NCBI GenBank assembly: GCA_024742815.1
Contig: JANSXX010000001.1
Location: 248,001 to 312,000, forward strand
Reading direction: 5' to 3'
From: HXMU1420-13 sp024742815
Lineage (GTDB): Bacteria > Bacteroidota > Rhodothermia > Balneolales > Balneolaceae
DNA length: 64,000 nt
Of the stretch, positions 18,361-28,210 are shown piece by piece. Below the pieces are notes generated by a model. It had not been told where the DNA came from. It did no database searches and saw nothing but the letters and a program-made list of their open reading frames with translations. The translations under genes and the position numbers were made by a program. Numbering within the stretch: the stretch's first letter is position 1; every line of letters begins with the position of its first letter.

Positions 18361-19317
18361 TTATGCCAATGAATTGGCAACGTGCTCTGCAATTTGATCT
18401 GCATGAACCCTCGAGTTTTCGATAAATAAACGGCTGGTATCCAATCCGCCACAAACTACTCCGGCCACGTACATTCCCTTTCTATTGGTTTCCAGCGAAT
18501 CTTCTTTATGTACAGGCATACATTTTTCGTCATCTGTCAATTCTATGCCTAAGGCTTCCATAAGCGCATAATTTGGGTGATATCCGGTCATGGCTAGCAC
18601 AAAATCGTTCTCAATAGTTACTTCACCATTTGGTGTAGACAAAATGACTTCATGCTCTTTAATCTCTTTTATCTCAGAGTTAAAGTACGCGGTAATTTCT
18701 CCGTTTTTAATGCGATTTTCGATGTCAGGTTTTACCCAGTATTTCACCGACTTTTTTATCTCGCCATATCGTACTACCATTGTTACGTTTGCATTCGATC
18801 GATAGCATTCCAGGGCTACATCCACACCAGAATTACCAGCGCCCACCACCAATACATTTTGCCAAGCGTAGGGATGTGGTTCGTCATAATAATGTTTCAC
18901 TTTAGGTAAATCCTCGCCCGGTACATTCATTTTATTTGGAGTTCCGTAAAAACCCGTTGCTACCACTACTTTCTGTGCATTGTATTCGGCCTTATCAGTT
19001 ACAACGGTAAAGTTCCCATCTTGGCCATCTACACGAACTACCGATTCATACAGGTTAATAGGTAACTCATAGTGTTCTGCCGCTCTGCGATAATATTCTA
19101 AAGCCTCACTTCGCGTTGGTTTTGGGCCGTGTGAAATAAAGGGGATATCACCAATTTCCAATCGATCGGAGGTAGAGAAGAAGGTCATGTTAGTGGGATA
19201 CTTGAACAGCGAATGAACGAGACTTCCTCGCTCGATAATTTTAAATGGGATTCCTTTTCTCTTGAGTTGAATTCCGGTTGCAAGTCCTATTGGGCCGGCC
19301 CCTATGATGATTACCAT
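18361..19317 (-). CDS. ypdA: YpdA-like NAD(P)H bacillithiol disulfide reductase
   Basis: A 318-residue FAD/NAD(P)H flavoprotein. The N-terminal FAD loop is VIIIGAGPIGLATG, the second nucleotide site is VVGAGNSGVDVALECYR, and the C-terminal FAD contact region is GMYVAGVVCGGLDTS. There is no CxxC redox pair as in thioredoxin reductase, and the segment KYPTNMTFFSTSDRLEIG is typical of YpdA, which reduces oxidised bacillithiol. Presence suggests that the cell uses bacillithiol as its low-molecular-weight thiol. It is convergent with the SRP RNA and 43 bp downstream of the YheT gene. Confidence 0.88.
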   Translation of the reverse strand: MVIIIGAGPIGLATGIQLKRKGIPFKIIERGSLVHSLFKYPTNMTFFSTSDRLEIGDIPFISHGPKPTRSEALEYYRRAAEHYELPINLYESVVRVDGQDGNFTVVTDKAEYNAQKVVVATGFYGTPNKMNVPGEDLPKVKHYYDEPHPYAWQNVLVVGAGNSGVDVALECYRSNANVTMVVRYGEIKKSVKYWVKPDIENRIKNGEITAYFNSEIKEIKEHEVILSTPNGEVTIENDFVLAMTGYHPNYALMEALGIELTDDEKCMPVHKEDSLETNRKGMYVAGVVCGGLDTSRLFIENSRVHADQIAEHVANSLA

Positions 19318-19360
19318 CTTATGCTAAAAATTTAATTTCGATTTATTAGAAGATACAGTT

Positions 19361-20326
19361 CTAATCCTGCATTAACCATCGAACAATGGTTTGGTTCAGC
19401 CAGTTTCTTGGAGATGAGATAAAGCCGACATGTCCGCCATTTTCAGTAAAAATAGAATGGATATACTCATTTTCTTCAATTACTGAGAAAGGCGCATACG
19501 CTAAGGGTGTTAGCGTATCTTCCTTGCTGTGGATAAGAAGAAGTGGAGTTTGAACACTGCTTAAAAACCCTTTAGAAGAGCATGATTCGTAATAATGATC
19601 GGCGTTGTTAAATCCATGAACAGGGGCAGTTATTTGATCATCAAAATCGTACAGAGTGGAACCGGAAAAATTGGGCAATTCTGGATATTGTTCTCGTTTC
19701 AAAGCGAGTTTCTTTTTCAACGTTCTCATGAAACGAAGCTCATACACTCGGTTAAAGCCTTTTTGCAAGTTGATGGAGCCACGTTTTAAATCATAGGGCG
19801 GAGAAACAGCTACGGCTCTTTTTACGGGATGTGATTGGTCAGCTTCTCCCAAGGATTTAATCAGTGCATTGCCACCAAGCGAAAAACCAACTGCGTAGTG
19901 TTCTCGAGTGGGATAATGCTCCTTTATCCAGTCAAAAAGAGTGAAATAATCGTTGGTTTCTCCGGAGTGATAAAATCGAGGCTGATCGTTAATCCTCCGG
20001 CCGCATCCCCGAAAATTCATTGCTATCGAGGATATACCTTGTTCGTAAAGTGTGTCCATTAAATTGCGTACATAAAAACGCTCTGAACTTCCTTCAAGTC
20101 CATGAAAAATGGCTACTACCGGCTTGTCAGAGTCTCCTTCAACAATATCAAGCTCAAGAAAGTCACTATCCGGTGTGGGAATCTCTATTCGCGTGCAATC
20201 TACATTAGCTACGGGTAGAAACTGGGATGAAACCACCGTGTGAACATGACCATTAAACGCCCACCATGCGTTTTTAAAAGAGGCATTAGGGGGCGTATTA
20301 ACGTCTGATTGCTGTTGAACGGACAC
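19361..20326 (-). CDS. YheT-family alpha/beta hydrolase
   Basis: A 321-residue alpha/beta hydrolase. Visible features are the oxyanion-side strand VVAIFHGLEGSSE, the family hallmark SSIAMNFRGCGRR, the nucleophile elbow GFSLGGNAL (serine), the acid region LLLIHSKEDTLTP, and the histidine in GGHVGFI. It is close to E. coli YheT, whose natural substrate is unknown. The start is a GTG at 20326, only 2 nt after the stop of the upstream subtilisin gene, so translation is probably coupled. No nearby ATG gives the conserved N-terminus (AWWAFNGHVHTV). Confidence 0.9.
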   Translation of the reverse strand: MSVQQQSDVNTPPNASFKNAWWAFNGHVHTVVSSQFLPVANVDCTRIEIPTPDSDFLELDIVEGDSDKPVVAIFHGLEGSSERFYVRNLMDTLYEQGISSIAMNFRGCGRRINDQPRFYHSGETNDYFTLFDWIKEHYPTREHYAVGFSLGGNALIKSLGEADQSHPVKRAVAVSPPYDLKRGSINLQKGFNRVYELRFMRTLKKKLALKREQYPELPNFSGSTLYDFDDQITAPVHGFNNADHYYESCSSKGFLSSVQTPLLLIHSKEDTLTPLAYAPFSVIEENEYIHSIFTENGGHVGFISSPRNWLNQTIVRWLMQD

Positions 20327-20328
20327 CG

Positions 20329-23247
20329 TTATTTAATCAGTGTCATTTTAATGGTTCTTGAAGTGTTTTCAGTTTTGAGCACTGCAAAATAGATTCCGCT
20401 GTTTAAGGCAGAAGCATCAAAATCCATTGTATAAGAACCCGCAGTTTTAACTTCGTTAACCAGCGTTTGAATTTCCTGTCCTAATACGTTGTAAATTGTG
20501 AGTTCGGTTAAACCAGATTCTGCAAGCTCGAAAGTAATTTGAGTAGTTGGGTTGAATGGATTAGGATAGTTTTGATTTAAACGAGTGGTGGTTGGTAAAT
20601 CAGTTTCGATTTCACCACTTGTATAAACTCCGGGTTCATCAACATCGAACACAAAGCGTTCTCTGCTGGCAAGAACTTTGTCTTTTAATTCCGGGTAATC
20701 CGATCCATACACATACATAAAGCCCAATTTGATGGTAACATTCGGATTGAACTCGTAAGGCCCCGAAGCAACAACGGTACTTACATCGGCACTGTTGGCA
20801 CCTGTATTGTTTAACCCGGCTTTAAGCGAGTTTGCTTTCTCGGTATTATCATACCCATCATAAATATTGAAGCGGTAATCCGATTCGTTGCCTTCATAGC
20901 CATTGTTAATCGCTAGGTTCGAGGAGGCTGTTTGCATAGGTAGTACAGCTACAAAAGGATACTTCGTTGCAGAGGTTGGGTCGTAAATGTACATGAACTC
21001 GTTATTCGGGTCGAATAGAACCGTGTTATTCGCGAAATTATCTACATCCCAATCAGTAAAAATACCCATGTAGAAATCCTCTAATACTTCGCCGGATGTA
21101 TTTTTGATCAGATATTGAGAATACACGGTGTTTTCTATCCCATCTTCATCTAGAGAAAATGTATTTAATCGAACATTTACTCCGTCAAGATCGGCAAAGC
21201 TATTTGGAACAAAGGTTCCGGTACCTTCAGCTGTAGCAATTTCGCTTCCATTTTCTACTACAAACGGCACGTCAGGGTCAAAATCAGAATCATAGAATCC
21301 ACCGGCATTTCTAACATTATTCGATATTTTTGGTTCTTCATTCAAAAAGGGATTTCCGCCGGCCATCATAATAATGCCCGCTTCATAAAGAATATTTGTA
21401 AAGCCTGCCGGAATAAAACCAACACCACCGGTTGCAGCTGAAGGATCAGAAAAACCAATAGTACCATTTGCACCGAACGACATCGTTACATTATTGGCAT
21501 TCATAACACCAAAATTGAGATCATCAAATTGAACAACTTCAAAATCAGTGTATCCAAAACTATCATCGGTATATCGTATTACAAAAGTGGGAGGGTCGCT
21601 TAAGTCGTATCCTTCGGGAATGTCGAAGGTGAATTCGATTTCAGTTGTGTCGTCGGTAGCAACTGCTCCGGAATTTACAACGCCATTAGTAATAACCAAT
21701 TCTTCTTGTAGTGCTTCCAGAGTGATACTTAGATTTGCAGTGGTTTCACCATAATTCGCAATTTGTAATTCAATCTTTCCACTTTCACCAACACTTAACG
21801 AATTACCTTCAGAGTCGGAGATAGCAAAATCACGAATGGACAAACCGGGCATAGGCGTACCAAGTGAAGCCGGCGCATTCATTATACCTTTCCCGAATAA
21901 TAATGGATTGTTCACACTCGCAAATTCATCGGAAGAGGATCTTATTTGATGGATAATACGCCGTGGGGACCAATCAGGATTTTGAGCTTTAATCAAGCCT
22001 GCAAGTCCGGCAACAACAGGCGATGCCATCGATGTTCCACTTTTAATTAAGTAGGTAGTTGAATCGAATCCGGCTGTACTCAGTACACCCGAGCCTACCG
22101 CAAAAACGTCGGTGGTGTAGCCATAATTCGAAAACGAGGAGCGCTCAGAATTGCTGGTGATACTACCAACCGAAAGCACTCCATCGTAAGAAGCGGGCGA
22201 GTTTAAATCGATTGAATTATCGTTTCCACTTGCTGCAACAACTACTAACCCCGCGTTAACAGCAAAAGTAATAATATCTTGTTCAGCATTGGCCACACCG
22301 GGACCGCCCCAGCTTAGATTCACAATGTCGGCACCATTGGCAACAGCATATAAAATGCCATCATAACCAAAACCAACCAATCGCGATTCATCAATTTCCG
22401 AACCGGGATCATCTTCAATCCCACCGGCTTTTATCGCCATGTATTTACTGTTATATCCGGTTCCTGTAATTCCTATTCCATTGTTTGCTTCCGCAGTTGC
22501 AATTCCCGCTACATGAGTTCCATGATCGCTGTTGGCTGCGAATGGATCGTTGTCTTCTTCGAGGTTAAAAACAGTTGTTCCACTTTCCCAGAAATCCCAA
22601 CCTAAATAATCATCAACAAATCCATTTTGATCATCGTCAATGCCGTTATCTGGAATTTCATCTTCGTTTACCCAGGCTTTATTTTTTAAATCTTGATTGC
22701 GGTAGTTTACGCCACTGTCGATAATTCCAATAATCACTTCTTCACTTCCAGTGCTAATGTCCCACGCTTCTGGGAAGTTATGTACAGTGGTATATGCATT
22801 ATCGAGTGGATCATTAGGAACAAGGCTGGTCATTCTTAAAAATCGGGGTTCGGCATATTCTACACCCGGCATGTTCGAGATTTTTCGAGCTAGCATTAAC
22901 GGATCAATCGAAGAGGAATATTTGTATTCAACAATTCGGCTGATTTCTTTAGTTAATGTAGAATTAGGAGCTAGTTTTCTTTTTTCACGATGGGTACGTT
23001 TGAACGTTTGATCCAGCTGATCACTCCATAGCTGTGTTTGTGAAATTAACCCATGACTTTGAAGCACATCAGAAACTCTCGATTCAATTACTTCTCGAGT
23101 CATTGCAGGGTTTAGTTTTTGTACATTGTCGAAGTCTTCGAACTTAACAATTAGCGTTCCATCAAAGTAGGATGGAGCTGCTGATTGTGCATTAATAGAA
23201 GCTGAAAATAATGCCACTAAAAGGGCTACAGATAATAAATGGCGCAT
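20329..23247 (-). CDS. Secreted subtilisin-like (S8) protease with type IX secretion sorting domain
   Basis: A 972-residue secreted protease. The signal peptide (1-20) is followed by an inhibitor-like prodomain (about 27-150) and an S8 catalytic domain with an intact triad: Asp in IIGIIDSGVN, His in SDHGTHVAGIA and Ser in SGTSMASPVVAG. After about residue 470 come beta-sandwich repeats. The final 80 residues are a Por/T9SS type A sorting domain starting NQNYPNPFNPTTQI and ending IYFAVLKTENTS plus a basic tail. The protein is therefore expected to cross the outer membrane by the type IX system and be released or surface-anchored. It is the first gene of a pair with the YheT hydrolase. Confidence 0.94.
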   Translation of the reverse strand: MRHLLSVALLVALFSASINAQSAAPSYFDGTLIVKFEDFDNVQKLNPAMTREVIESRVSDVLQSHGLISQTQLWSDQLDQTFKRTHREKRKLAPNSTLTKEISRIVEYKYSSSIDPLMLARKISNMPGVEYAEPRFLRMTSLVPNDPLDNAYTTVHNFPEAWDISTGSEEVIIGIIDSGVNYRNQDLKNKAWVNEDEIPDNGIDDDQNGFVDDYLGWDFWESGTTVFNLEEDNDPFAANSDHGTHVAGIATAEANNGIGITGTGYNSKYMAIKAGGIEDDPGSEIDESRLVGFGYDGILYAVANGADIVNLSWGGPGVANAEQDIITFAVNAGLVVVAASGNDNSIDLNSPASYDGVLSVGSITSNSERSSFSNYGYTTDVFAVGSGVLSTAGFDSTTYLIKSGTSMASPVVAGLAGLIKAQNPDWSPRRIIHQIRSSSDEFASVNNPLLFGKGIMNAPASLGTPMPGLSIRDFAISDSEGNSLSVGESGKIELQIANYGETTANLSITLEALQEELVITNGVVNSGAVATDDTTEIEFTFDIPEGYDLSDPPTFVIRYTDDSFGYTDFEVVQFDDLNFGVMNANNVTMSFGANGTIGFSDPSAATGGVGFIPAGFTNILYEAGIIMMAGGNPFLNEEPKISNNVRNAGGFYDSDFDPDVPFVVENGSEIATAEGTGTFVPNSFADLDGVNVRLNTFSLDEDGIENTVYSQYLIKNTSGEVLEDFYMGIFTDWDVDNFANNTVLFDPNNEFMYIYDPTSATKYPFVAVLPMQTASSNLAINNGYEGNESDYRFNIYDGYDNTEKANSLKAGLNNTGANSADVSTVVASGPYEFNPNVTIKLGFMYVYGSDYPELKDKVLASRERFVFDVDEPGVYTSGEIETDLPTTTRLNQNYPNPFNPTTQITFELAESGLTELTIYNVLGQEIQTLVNEVKTAGSYTMDFDASALNSGIYFAVLKTENTSRTIKMTLIK

Positions 23248-23353
23248 ATGTATTGTGTGCTTGATGAATTCTGAAAGAAAAGTAGGTTATTCGTAATATT
23301 AAAAACAGTACAAGATCACGATTTAGTACATTAATTGATCAACAACATTTTTT

Positions 23354-24952
23354 ATGGATATTATTGGAGCCGATGACTCGCAACCACGATTTGTAAAGCG
23401 GATCGCAGCCATCGATTTAGGTACAAATTCCTTTCATGCGGTAATTGCAGATTTATTTACGGATGGGAGTTTTCGCAGGATCGAAGACTTAAAAGAAATG
23501 GTAGAATTAGCAAAAGGAGGACTAGGAACTCGACTTGCTGATGACGCATTTGCACGCGGTATTGATGCGCTAAAAAAAATTAAGGTACTTTGCGATAGCT
23601 ACGAAGTAGAAAAAATACTGGCCTTTGCGACGAGTGCAATTCGTGAAGCAGAAAATGGCGGAGAGTTTATTCAGGCGAGTATCGATCAGGTTGGTATAAA
23701 AATAAAAGCAATACCGGGAACTGTTGAAGCGGAGTTAATTGGCTATGCCGTTCAGCATGGCATGTTATTGAAAGATAGTGCAGAAATGGTGGTAGACATC
23801 GGGGGTGGAAGTGTCGAGTTCATCATACTAAATCAAAACACTTTTCATCATTTATTGAGTCGCAAAATCGGTGTTTCTCGCATGACGGACGTCTTTGCAC
23901 CAAAAGATCCCATAGATGAAAAAGACATAGCTAAACTAGAGGCACATTATGCCGCTGAATTAGAGGAACTCCCACCTTTGATCGAAAAATTTGGCGTTAA
24001 AACTATGATTGGTTCATCCGGTACGATGCAGGCGATCGCGTCTATGATTGCCGCCCGAAAAGGACTTCCTGTTGATATAACTCTGAATGAGTTTAGTTTT
24101 AGCAAAGAAGATTTTATGAGGTTCTATAATGAGTTCATCACTCTGGACGAAAGCCAGCGGCTAAGTGTAAAAGGCTTGGATGCAAAGCGAGTTAGGTTTA
24201 TTAACACCGGCGTTGTTTTAGTGCGCTGGTTATTCGAAACCTTTGGATTTGAGCAGACTAAAATATCTACTCAAGCACTTCGAGAGGGCATCATTATCCG
24301 TTACTTGAAGAATGAAATGATTGGCTTACCGTCGGGAGAAGAATTTTCGGATCCCCGGGTTCGAAGTGTATTTGAACTACTACGTAAATGCAGATGGCAT
24401 GAGGACCATTCTCGACATGTAGCAAAGTTAGCCCTCATCATTTTTGATCATCTTAAAGATGAAATAGGATTAATAGATGAAGATAGAGAATTGCTCAAAT
24501 TATCAGCTTATTTGCATGATATTGGGTATTACATTTCGCACAAAGCACATCATAAACATGCGCTGTATTTAATTCGAAATGCCGATCTAAAAGGGTTTTC
24601 AGAAGATGAAATCGAGATAATGGCTCATGTTGCCAGATACCATCGCCGATCGACACCCAAAAAGCGTCACACTGATTATTGGACTCTGGCAAAGTCAATA
24701 AAACAACGAATTAAAAAACTGTCCGGAATTTTACGCGTTGCCGATGGTTTAGATCGAAGCCATTATCAAAATGTAGAGCAATTGGAAATCACAGAAAATA
24801 AGGATGAGCTGCTTTTTGAAATCTCCACTATCGACGAACCCCAGTTGGAGATCTGGGGCGCAATGCGAAAGCGTAAATTACTAGAAGAGATAACCGGGAA
24901 AGTCGTGAATATTATTCCGAAAAGTAAATCGACAAAGAAGTCGCCAAACTAA
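23354..24952 (+). CDS. ppx: Ppx/GppA-family exopolyphosphatase with C-terminal HD domain
   Basis: A 532-residue phosphatase expected to hydrolyse polyphosphate or pppGpp. N-terminal ASKHA-type motifs are IAAIDLGTNSFHAVIAD, FATSAIREAENG, VVDIGGGSVEF and MIGSSGTMQAIA. The C-terminal part (about 335-520) has an HD hydrolase fold with WHEDHSRHVAKLAL and LHDIGYYISHKAHHKHALY. The two-domain arrangement matches E. coli Ppx rather than the short Ppx1 type. It is divergent from the protease and convergent with the M28 peptidase. Confidence 0.93.
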   Translation: MDIIGADDSQPRFVKRIAAIDLGTNSFHAVIADLFTDGSFRRIEDLKEMVELAKGGLGTRLADDAFARGIDALKKIKVLCDSYEVEKILAFATSAIREAENGGEFIQASIDQVGIKIKAIPGTVEAELIGYAVQHGMLLKDSAEMVVDIGGGSVEFIILNQNTFHHLLSRKIGVSRMTDVFAPKDPIDEKDIAKLEAHYAAELEELPPLIEKFGVKTMIGSSGTMQAIASMIAARKGLPVDITLNEFSFSKEDFMRFYNEFITLDESQRLSVKGLDAKRVRFINTGVVLVRWLFETFGFEQTKISTQALREGIIIRYLKNEMIGLPSGEEFSDPRVRSVFELLRKCRWHEDHSRHVAKLALIIFDHLKDEIGLIDEDRELLKLSAYLHDIGYYISHKAHHKHALYLIRNADLKGFSEDEIEIMAHVARYHRRSTPKKRHTDYWTLAKSIKQRIKKLSGILRVADGLDRSHYQNVEQLEITENKDELLFEISTIDEPQLEIWGAMRKRKLLEEITGKVVNIIPKSKSTKKSPN

Positions 24953-24959
24953 AAAGTGA

Positions 24960-26336
24960 TTATTCACCAAAGCTACCATTCGGTCCAGGGAAAACCACGG
25001 GACTTTCAAACCCTTCTTTCGACACCGAAGCTACTCCAAACAAGTAGTTGTCGATAACTACATTTTCGAGTGTATGCTCGGTTTTATCGGCAGGGACAAA
25101 CACGCTCCACTGCCATTGGTTGTGATCGGTTAGGCGCCAATAAATCTTATACCCAGCAAGTTGAGGATTTTGTTCTTTATCTAAAGCACTCCAACTAAGT
25201 GTTGTACTTGGCCGAACTGCTCCTCTGATTTGCACATTTGCCGGCGGGCTGGGTGCCCATGCCATCCCGGCCAAAACTACCGCATTCAAATTGGTTAGTT
25301 TAGCAGCATAATCAAAATCAACGCCATCAATAGTGTCACCGTATTTAATACCGTCTTCCACGCGTAAATCCTGATGTTGCATCACATAATTCTCGTTAGT
25401 TTCCATAATGCGAACACCCGGAATTCCGGCATCATTAAAAGGCCGGTGATGTCCACCTCGCCCAAATCTGTCAAGACGGTAGATCATCATGATATCAAGA
25501 TTAGGAATATATTTATCGGCCATTACATCCACATAACGGGCAATATTTCGTGATGGGGAATCGACTTCGCCACCTGTGAACCTTCGGATACGAGCATCTC
25601 GTTCTGTTTCAACCGCTCGGGTACCTTCCGAAAAAACACGCGCAGTGGTATTATCAATTACACCATTAATGCCTTTGATATTTCCAATCATATCGTTGTT
25701 GAGCACGGCTTTTATTCTCCAGCCTTGTTCGAGTGCGTAATCTGCTACAATCTGTCCGCCAAATAAACCTTGCTCTTCGCCACTTAACCCAGCATAAATA
25801 ATTGAACTTGGGAATTCATAGTTGCTTAGGATGCGTGCTGCTTCAATAGTGCCCGCCATTCCGGAAGCATTATCATTAGCTCCGGGCGAATCAGAAGTGG
25901 CGTCTAAATTGTCCGAAACTCGGGAGTCGATATCTCCACTCATCATTACAAAGCGATTTGGATCGGCATAGCCACGCTGAATGGCAATTACATTTACAAT
26001 CTTAGTCGTTACCGGGATTCGAGAATTTTCATCTCCTTCGATGTAGTCGCTAACATAAAATACTTCGAGACATCCGCCACACTCTTCCGAAATCTTTTCG
26101 AATTCTGCTTTTATCCAACGCCTAGCAGCTCCAATTCCACGGGTGTTTGAAACGGTATCAGACATTGTATGTCGAGTCCCAAAATCAGCCAGAGTTCTAA
26201 TATCATTTTCGAGATTACTGGCACTGGCGGCAGTTCCAATGGTATGTAAAATTTCCGGGGTGATTTGCGCACTGCTTGTACCAGAGAAAACACAAATCAT
26301 TATAACGAGTAGGGCGGCGATTAAGGACTGTTTCAT
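24960..26336 (-). CDS. Secreted M28-family peptidase with fibronectin type III domain
   Basis: A 458-residue exported metallopeptidase (signal peptide about 1-23). The M28 catalytic region keeps PGANDNASGMAG, LSGEEQGLFGG, VLNNDMIGN and HHRPFNDAGIPGVRI. At the position of the first zinc-binding histidine (usual form GAHYDS) this protein reads SGDIDSR, so aspartate appears to replace histidine. Residues about 360-450 form a fibronectin type III-like domain (TLSWSALDKEQNPQLAGYKIYW). Its start is 3 bp after the stop of the membrane-protein gene, so the two are probably an operon. The substrate is likely amino acids released from peptides. Confidence 0.88.
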   Translation of the reverse strand: MKQSLIAALLVIMICVFSGTSSAQITPEILHTIGTAASASNLENDIRTLADFGTRHTMSDTVSNTRGIGAARRWIKAEFEKISEECGGCLEVFYVSDYIEGDENSRIPVTTKIVNVIAIQRGYADPNRFVMMSGDIDSRVSDNLDATSDSPGANDNASGMAGTIEAARILSNYEFPSSIIYAGLSGEEQGLFGGQIVADYALEQGWRIKAVLNNDMIGNIKGINGVIDNTTARVFSEGTRAVETERDARIRRFTGGEVDSPSRNIARYVDVMADKYIPNLDIMMIYRLDRFGRGGHHRPFNDAGIPGVRIMETNENYVMQHQDLRVEDGIKYGDTIDGVDFDYAAKLTNLNAVVLAGMAWAPSPPANVQIRGAVRPSTTLSWSALDKEQNPQLAGYKIYWRLTDHNQWQWSVFVPADKTEHTLENVVIDNYLFGVASVSKEGFESPVVFPGPNGSFGE

Positions 26337-26339
26337 GTG

Positions 26340-26810
26340 TTAGTTTTTATTCAGATTGTCGTGTGGGCGTTTAAGCTCGTCGGGTAATTGACCCGATTGT
26401 TTGAGGTATTCGTAGAGCTCTTCTTTGAATTTAGCCTGTGCTTTAATACCTGCACGTTGCCCGAAATAACCACCTAGTATGCATCCAAATCCCACTGTTA
26501 TTAAATATACCACTTCGATGGTTCCGAATAGCCCGGCGTCATGAACATATGACCAAATTAATGGAGGGAAGGCAACTAAGAATGCAAATAGATATGGAAG
26601 CTTACTGGCTCCATCTAAACGGCGCATAAATCTGCGACTAACTACAAAGGTGATGTTCATGTACACCAATCCATAAGCAAGTAGAAACAGAGTGCCTGTT
26701 ATTCCGGGATCTGCAATTTTTATGAGGAAGTCGGTGGTGAAAAGAGTAAAAGCACCGGAAACGATGATTATACCCGATAGATAAAATGAGAGTCTTGGAA
26801 GATTGTCCAA
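26340..26810 (-). CDS. Four-helix membrane protein of unknown function
   Basis: A 156-residue protein with four predicted membrane helices (about 8-28, 38-58, 73-90 and 97-118) and a charged C-terminal tail of about 35 residues. I do not recognise the family. The start is TTG at 26810 and no ATG upstream fits. It lies 3 bp upstream of the M28 peptidase and is probably cotranscribed with it. Confidence 0.65.
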   Translation of the reverse strand: MDNLPRLSFYLSGIIIVSGAFTLFTTDFLIKIADPGITGTLFLLAYGLVYMNITFVVSRRFMRRLDGASKLPYLFAFLVAFPPLIWSYVHDAGLFGTIEVVYLITVGFGCILGGYFGQRAGIKAQAKFKEELYEYLKQSGQLPDELKRPHDNLNKN

Positions 26811-26905
26811 TGCGGTGGTTGGTTTTGGGAATTCAGGGTTACACGCCTAAATAGCAAAGGTAACGAAGTAAATGCTTTGTTGACGAAAAAAACCGTAATG
26901 GAAAT

Positions 26906-28210
26906 CTAGCGTTCCAGCCAATCTTCGGGGTTTAAATTCGTGGTGTTTTTACGAACCATAAAAAAAAGCGATTCGCCTAACTCAGAAGAATTTATACCCG
27001 AACGCCCAATAACTTGCCCTGCTGTTAGAATACTAGACTCCCGCACGTTTATCTGGCTCAAGTTACCATAAGCCGTATAATAGGTTCCGTGTTTTACGAA
27101 TACAACATCGCCGAAACCGGGCATAGGTCTAATTGCAAACACATATCCATCTGCAACAACTCGAACATTGGTAGCGGCATCGGTTACAATATTTATTCCG
27201 GGATGCTCTGTTCTGGTGCCATAAAGAGGGTTTCTGGTTATCCCAAATTTTTTGGAAACAGTTTTTGAATCAACCGGCCAATTTAAGGAGCCTTTAGAGG
27301 CAGCAAAGGTGCGTTCATATGCCAAAAGGGTTTCGTCTGATACAATGGCGTTTTCGCTAGGCGAGGAGTATTTGGCTATTTCTTCGGCTCTGCGGGCGGC
27401 ATCGGCGATATTTCTAGCAGCAGCTAGTCGCTCTAGTCGTTCGTTTTCTGCACGGCGAAGTTCATCTTCCATGGAAATCAGGTTGGCGAACGAGGATTCC
27501 AGATTTTCCCTTTGTTGCCTGATTGTCCGAAGTTCTGAAAGCAAATCACTACTTTCAGCTTTTATTTTTTCTACGTTATTTCGCTGTATGGATTGCTGTG
27601 AGCTTAGTTCTACCTTTTCATCTCTTATTTCGCTCAACACTATTTCGTTTTTTACCAAGCTTTCCTGTAAATCGTCTTTTACGCCTTCTAATTCACGCTG
27701 ACGGATTCGAATTTGCTCAGCTTGCTTTTCCTTTTGCTCTTCCAGTTTTTGCAGATAATAACTGCGAATCACCATTTGATTGATAGAGCCGGCGGTAACA
27801 ATTAACTCGAGATTGGAAGTGCGACCGTTTTTATAAGTATAAAGCAGAATATCGCGCAGATTTTGCTTCAGCTGTTCCAGATCTTTTTCTCGTAGGCTTA
27901 TTTCACTTTCTGTGAGTTCAATTTCTTCTTGTATTTGCCGTTGCTCGAGTTCGAGGGTAGAAATTTTGTCGTCTTGAAGAGATATAAGGCGGTTTACATT
28001 CTGATATTGCTTGTACAGTTCTTCGTATCGGTTTTCTGTTTGCTGAATTCGCTGTTGATAGGTTTTGATACGCGCATCCAACACGTTAATCTCTGCCCGT
28101 GTATTCGTTTGTCGATTAAGTATTTCCTTTCTTTTCTCCTCATAGGTTTGAGCCATTGAGGACGAGCTGAATCCTATCAACATCAGTAAAAGTAAACTGA
28201 GAATTCTCAT
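26906..28210 (-). CDS. EnvC-like murein hydrolase activator with degenerate LytM domain
   Basis: A 434-residue exported protein: signal peptide (1-20), a long coiled coil (about 25-270, heptads rich in E, Q, L and R), then a LytM/M23 domain (about 305-434). In active M23 enzymes the metal ligands are HxxxD and HxH. Here the first site reads EHPGINIV (aspartate changed to asparagine), the second reads AYGNLS (HLS-type histidine lost), and LHF is replaced by LFF. The domain is therefore probably inactive, as in EnvC, which activates amidases rather than cutting peptidoglycan. It is the last gene of an operon with TPR and DUF4292 proteins, overlapping the latter by 4 bp (ATGA). Confidence 0.9.
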   Translation of the reverse strand: MRILSLLLLMLIGFSSSSMAQTYEEKRKEILNRQTNTRAEINVLDARIKTYQQRIQQTENRYEELYKQYQNVNRLISLQDDKISTLELEQRQIQEEIELTESEISLREKDLEQLKQNLRDILLYTYKNGRTSNLELIVTAGSINQMVIRSYYLQKLEEQKEKQAEQIRIRQRELEGVKDDLQESLVKNEIVLSEIRDEKVELSSQQSIQRNNVEKIKAESSDLLSELRTIRQQRENLESSFANLISMEDELRRAENERLERLAAARNIADAARRAEEIAKYSSPSENAIVSDETLLAYERTFAASKGSLNWPVDSKTVSKKFGITRNPLYGTRTEHPGINIVTDAATNVRVVADGYVFAIRPMPGFGDVVFVKHGTYYTAYGNLSQINVRESSILTAGQVIGRSGINSSELGESLFFMVRKNTTNLNPEDWLER

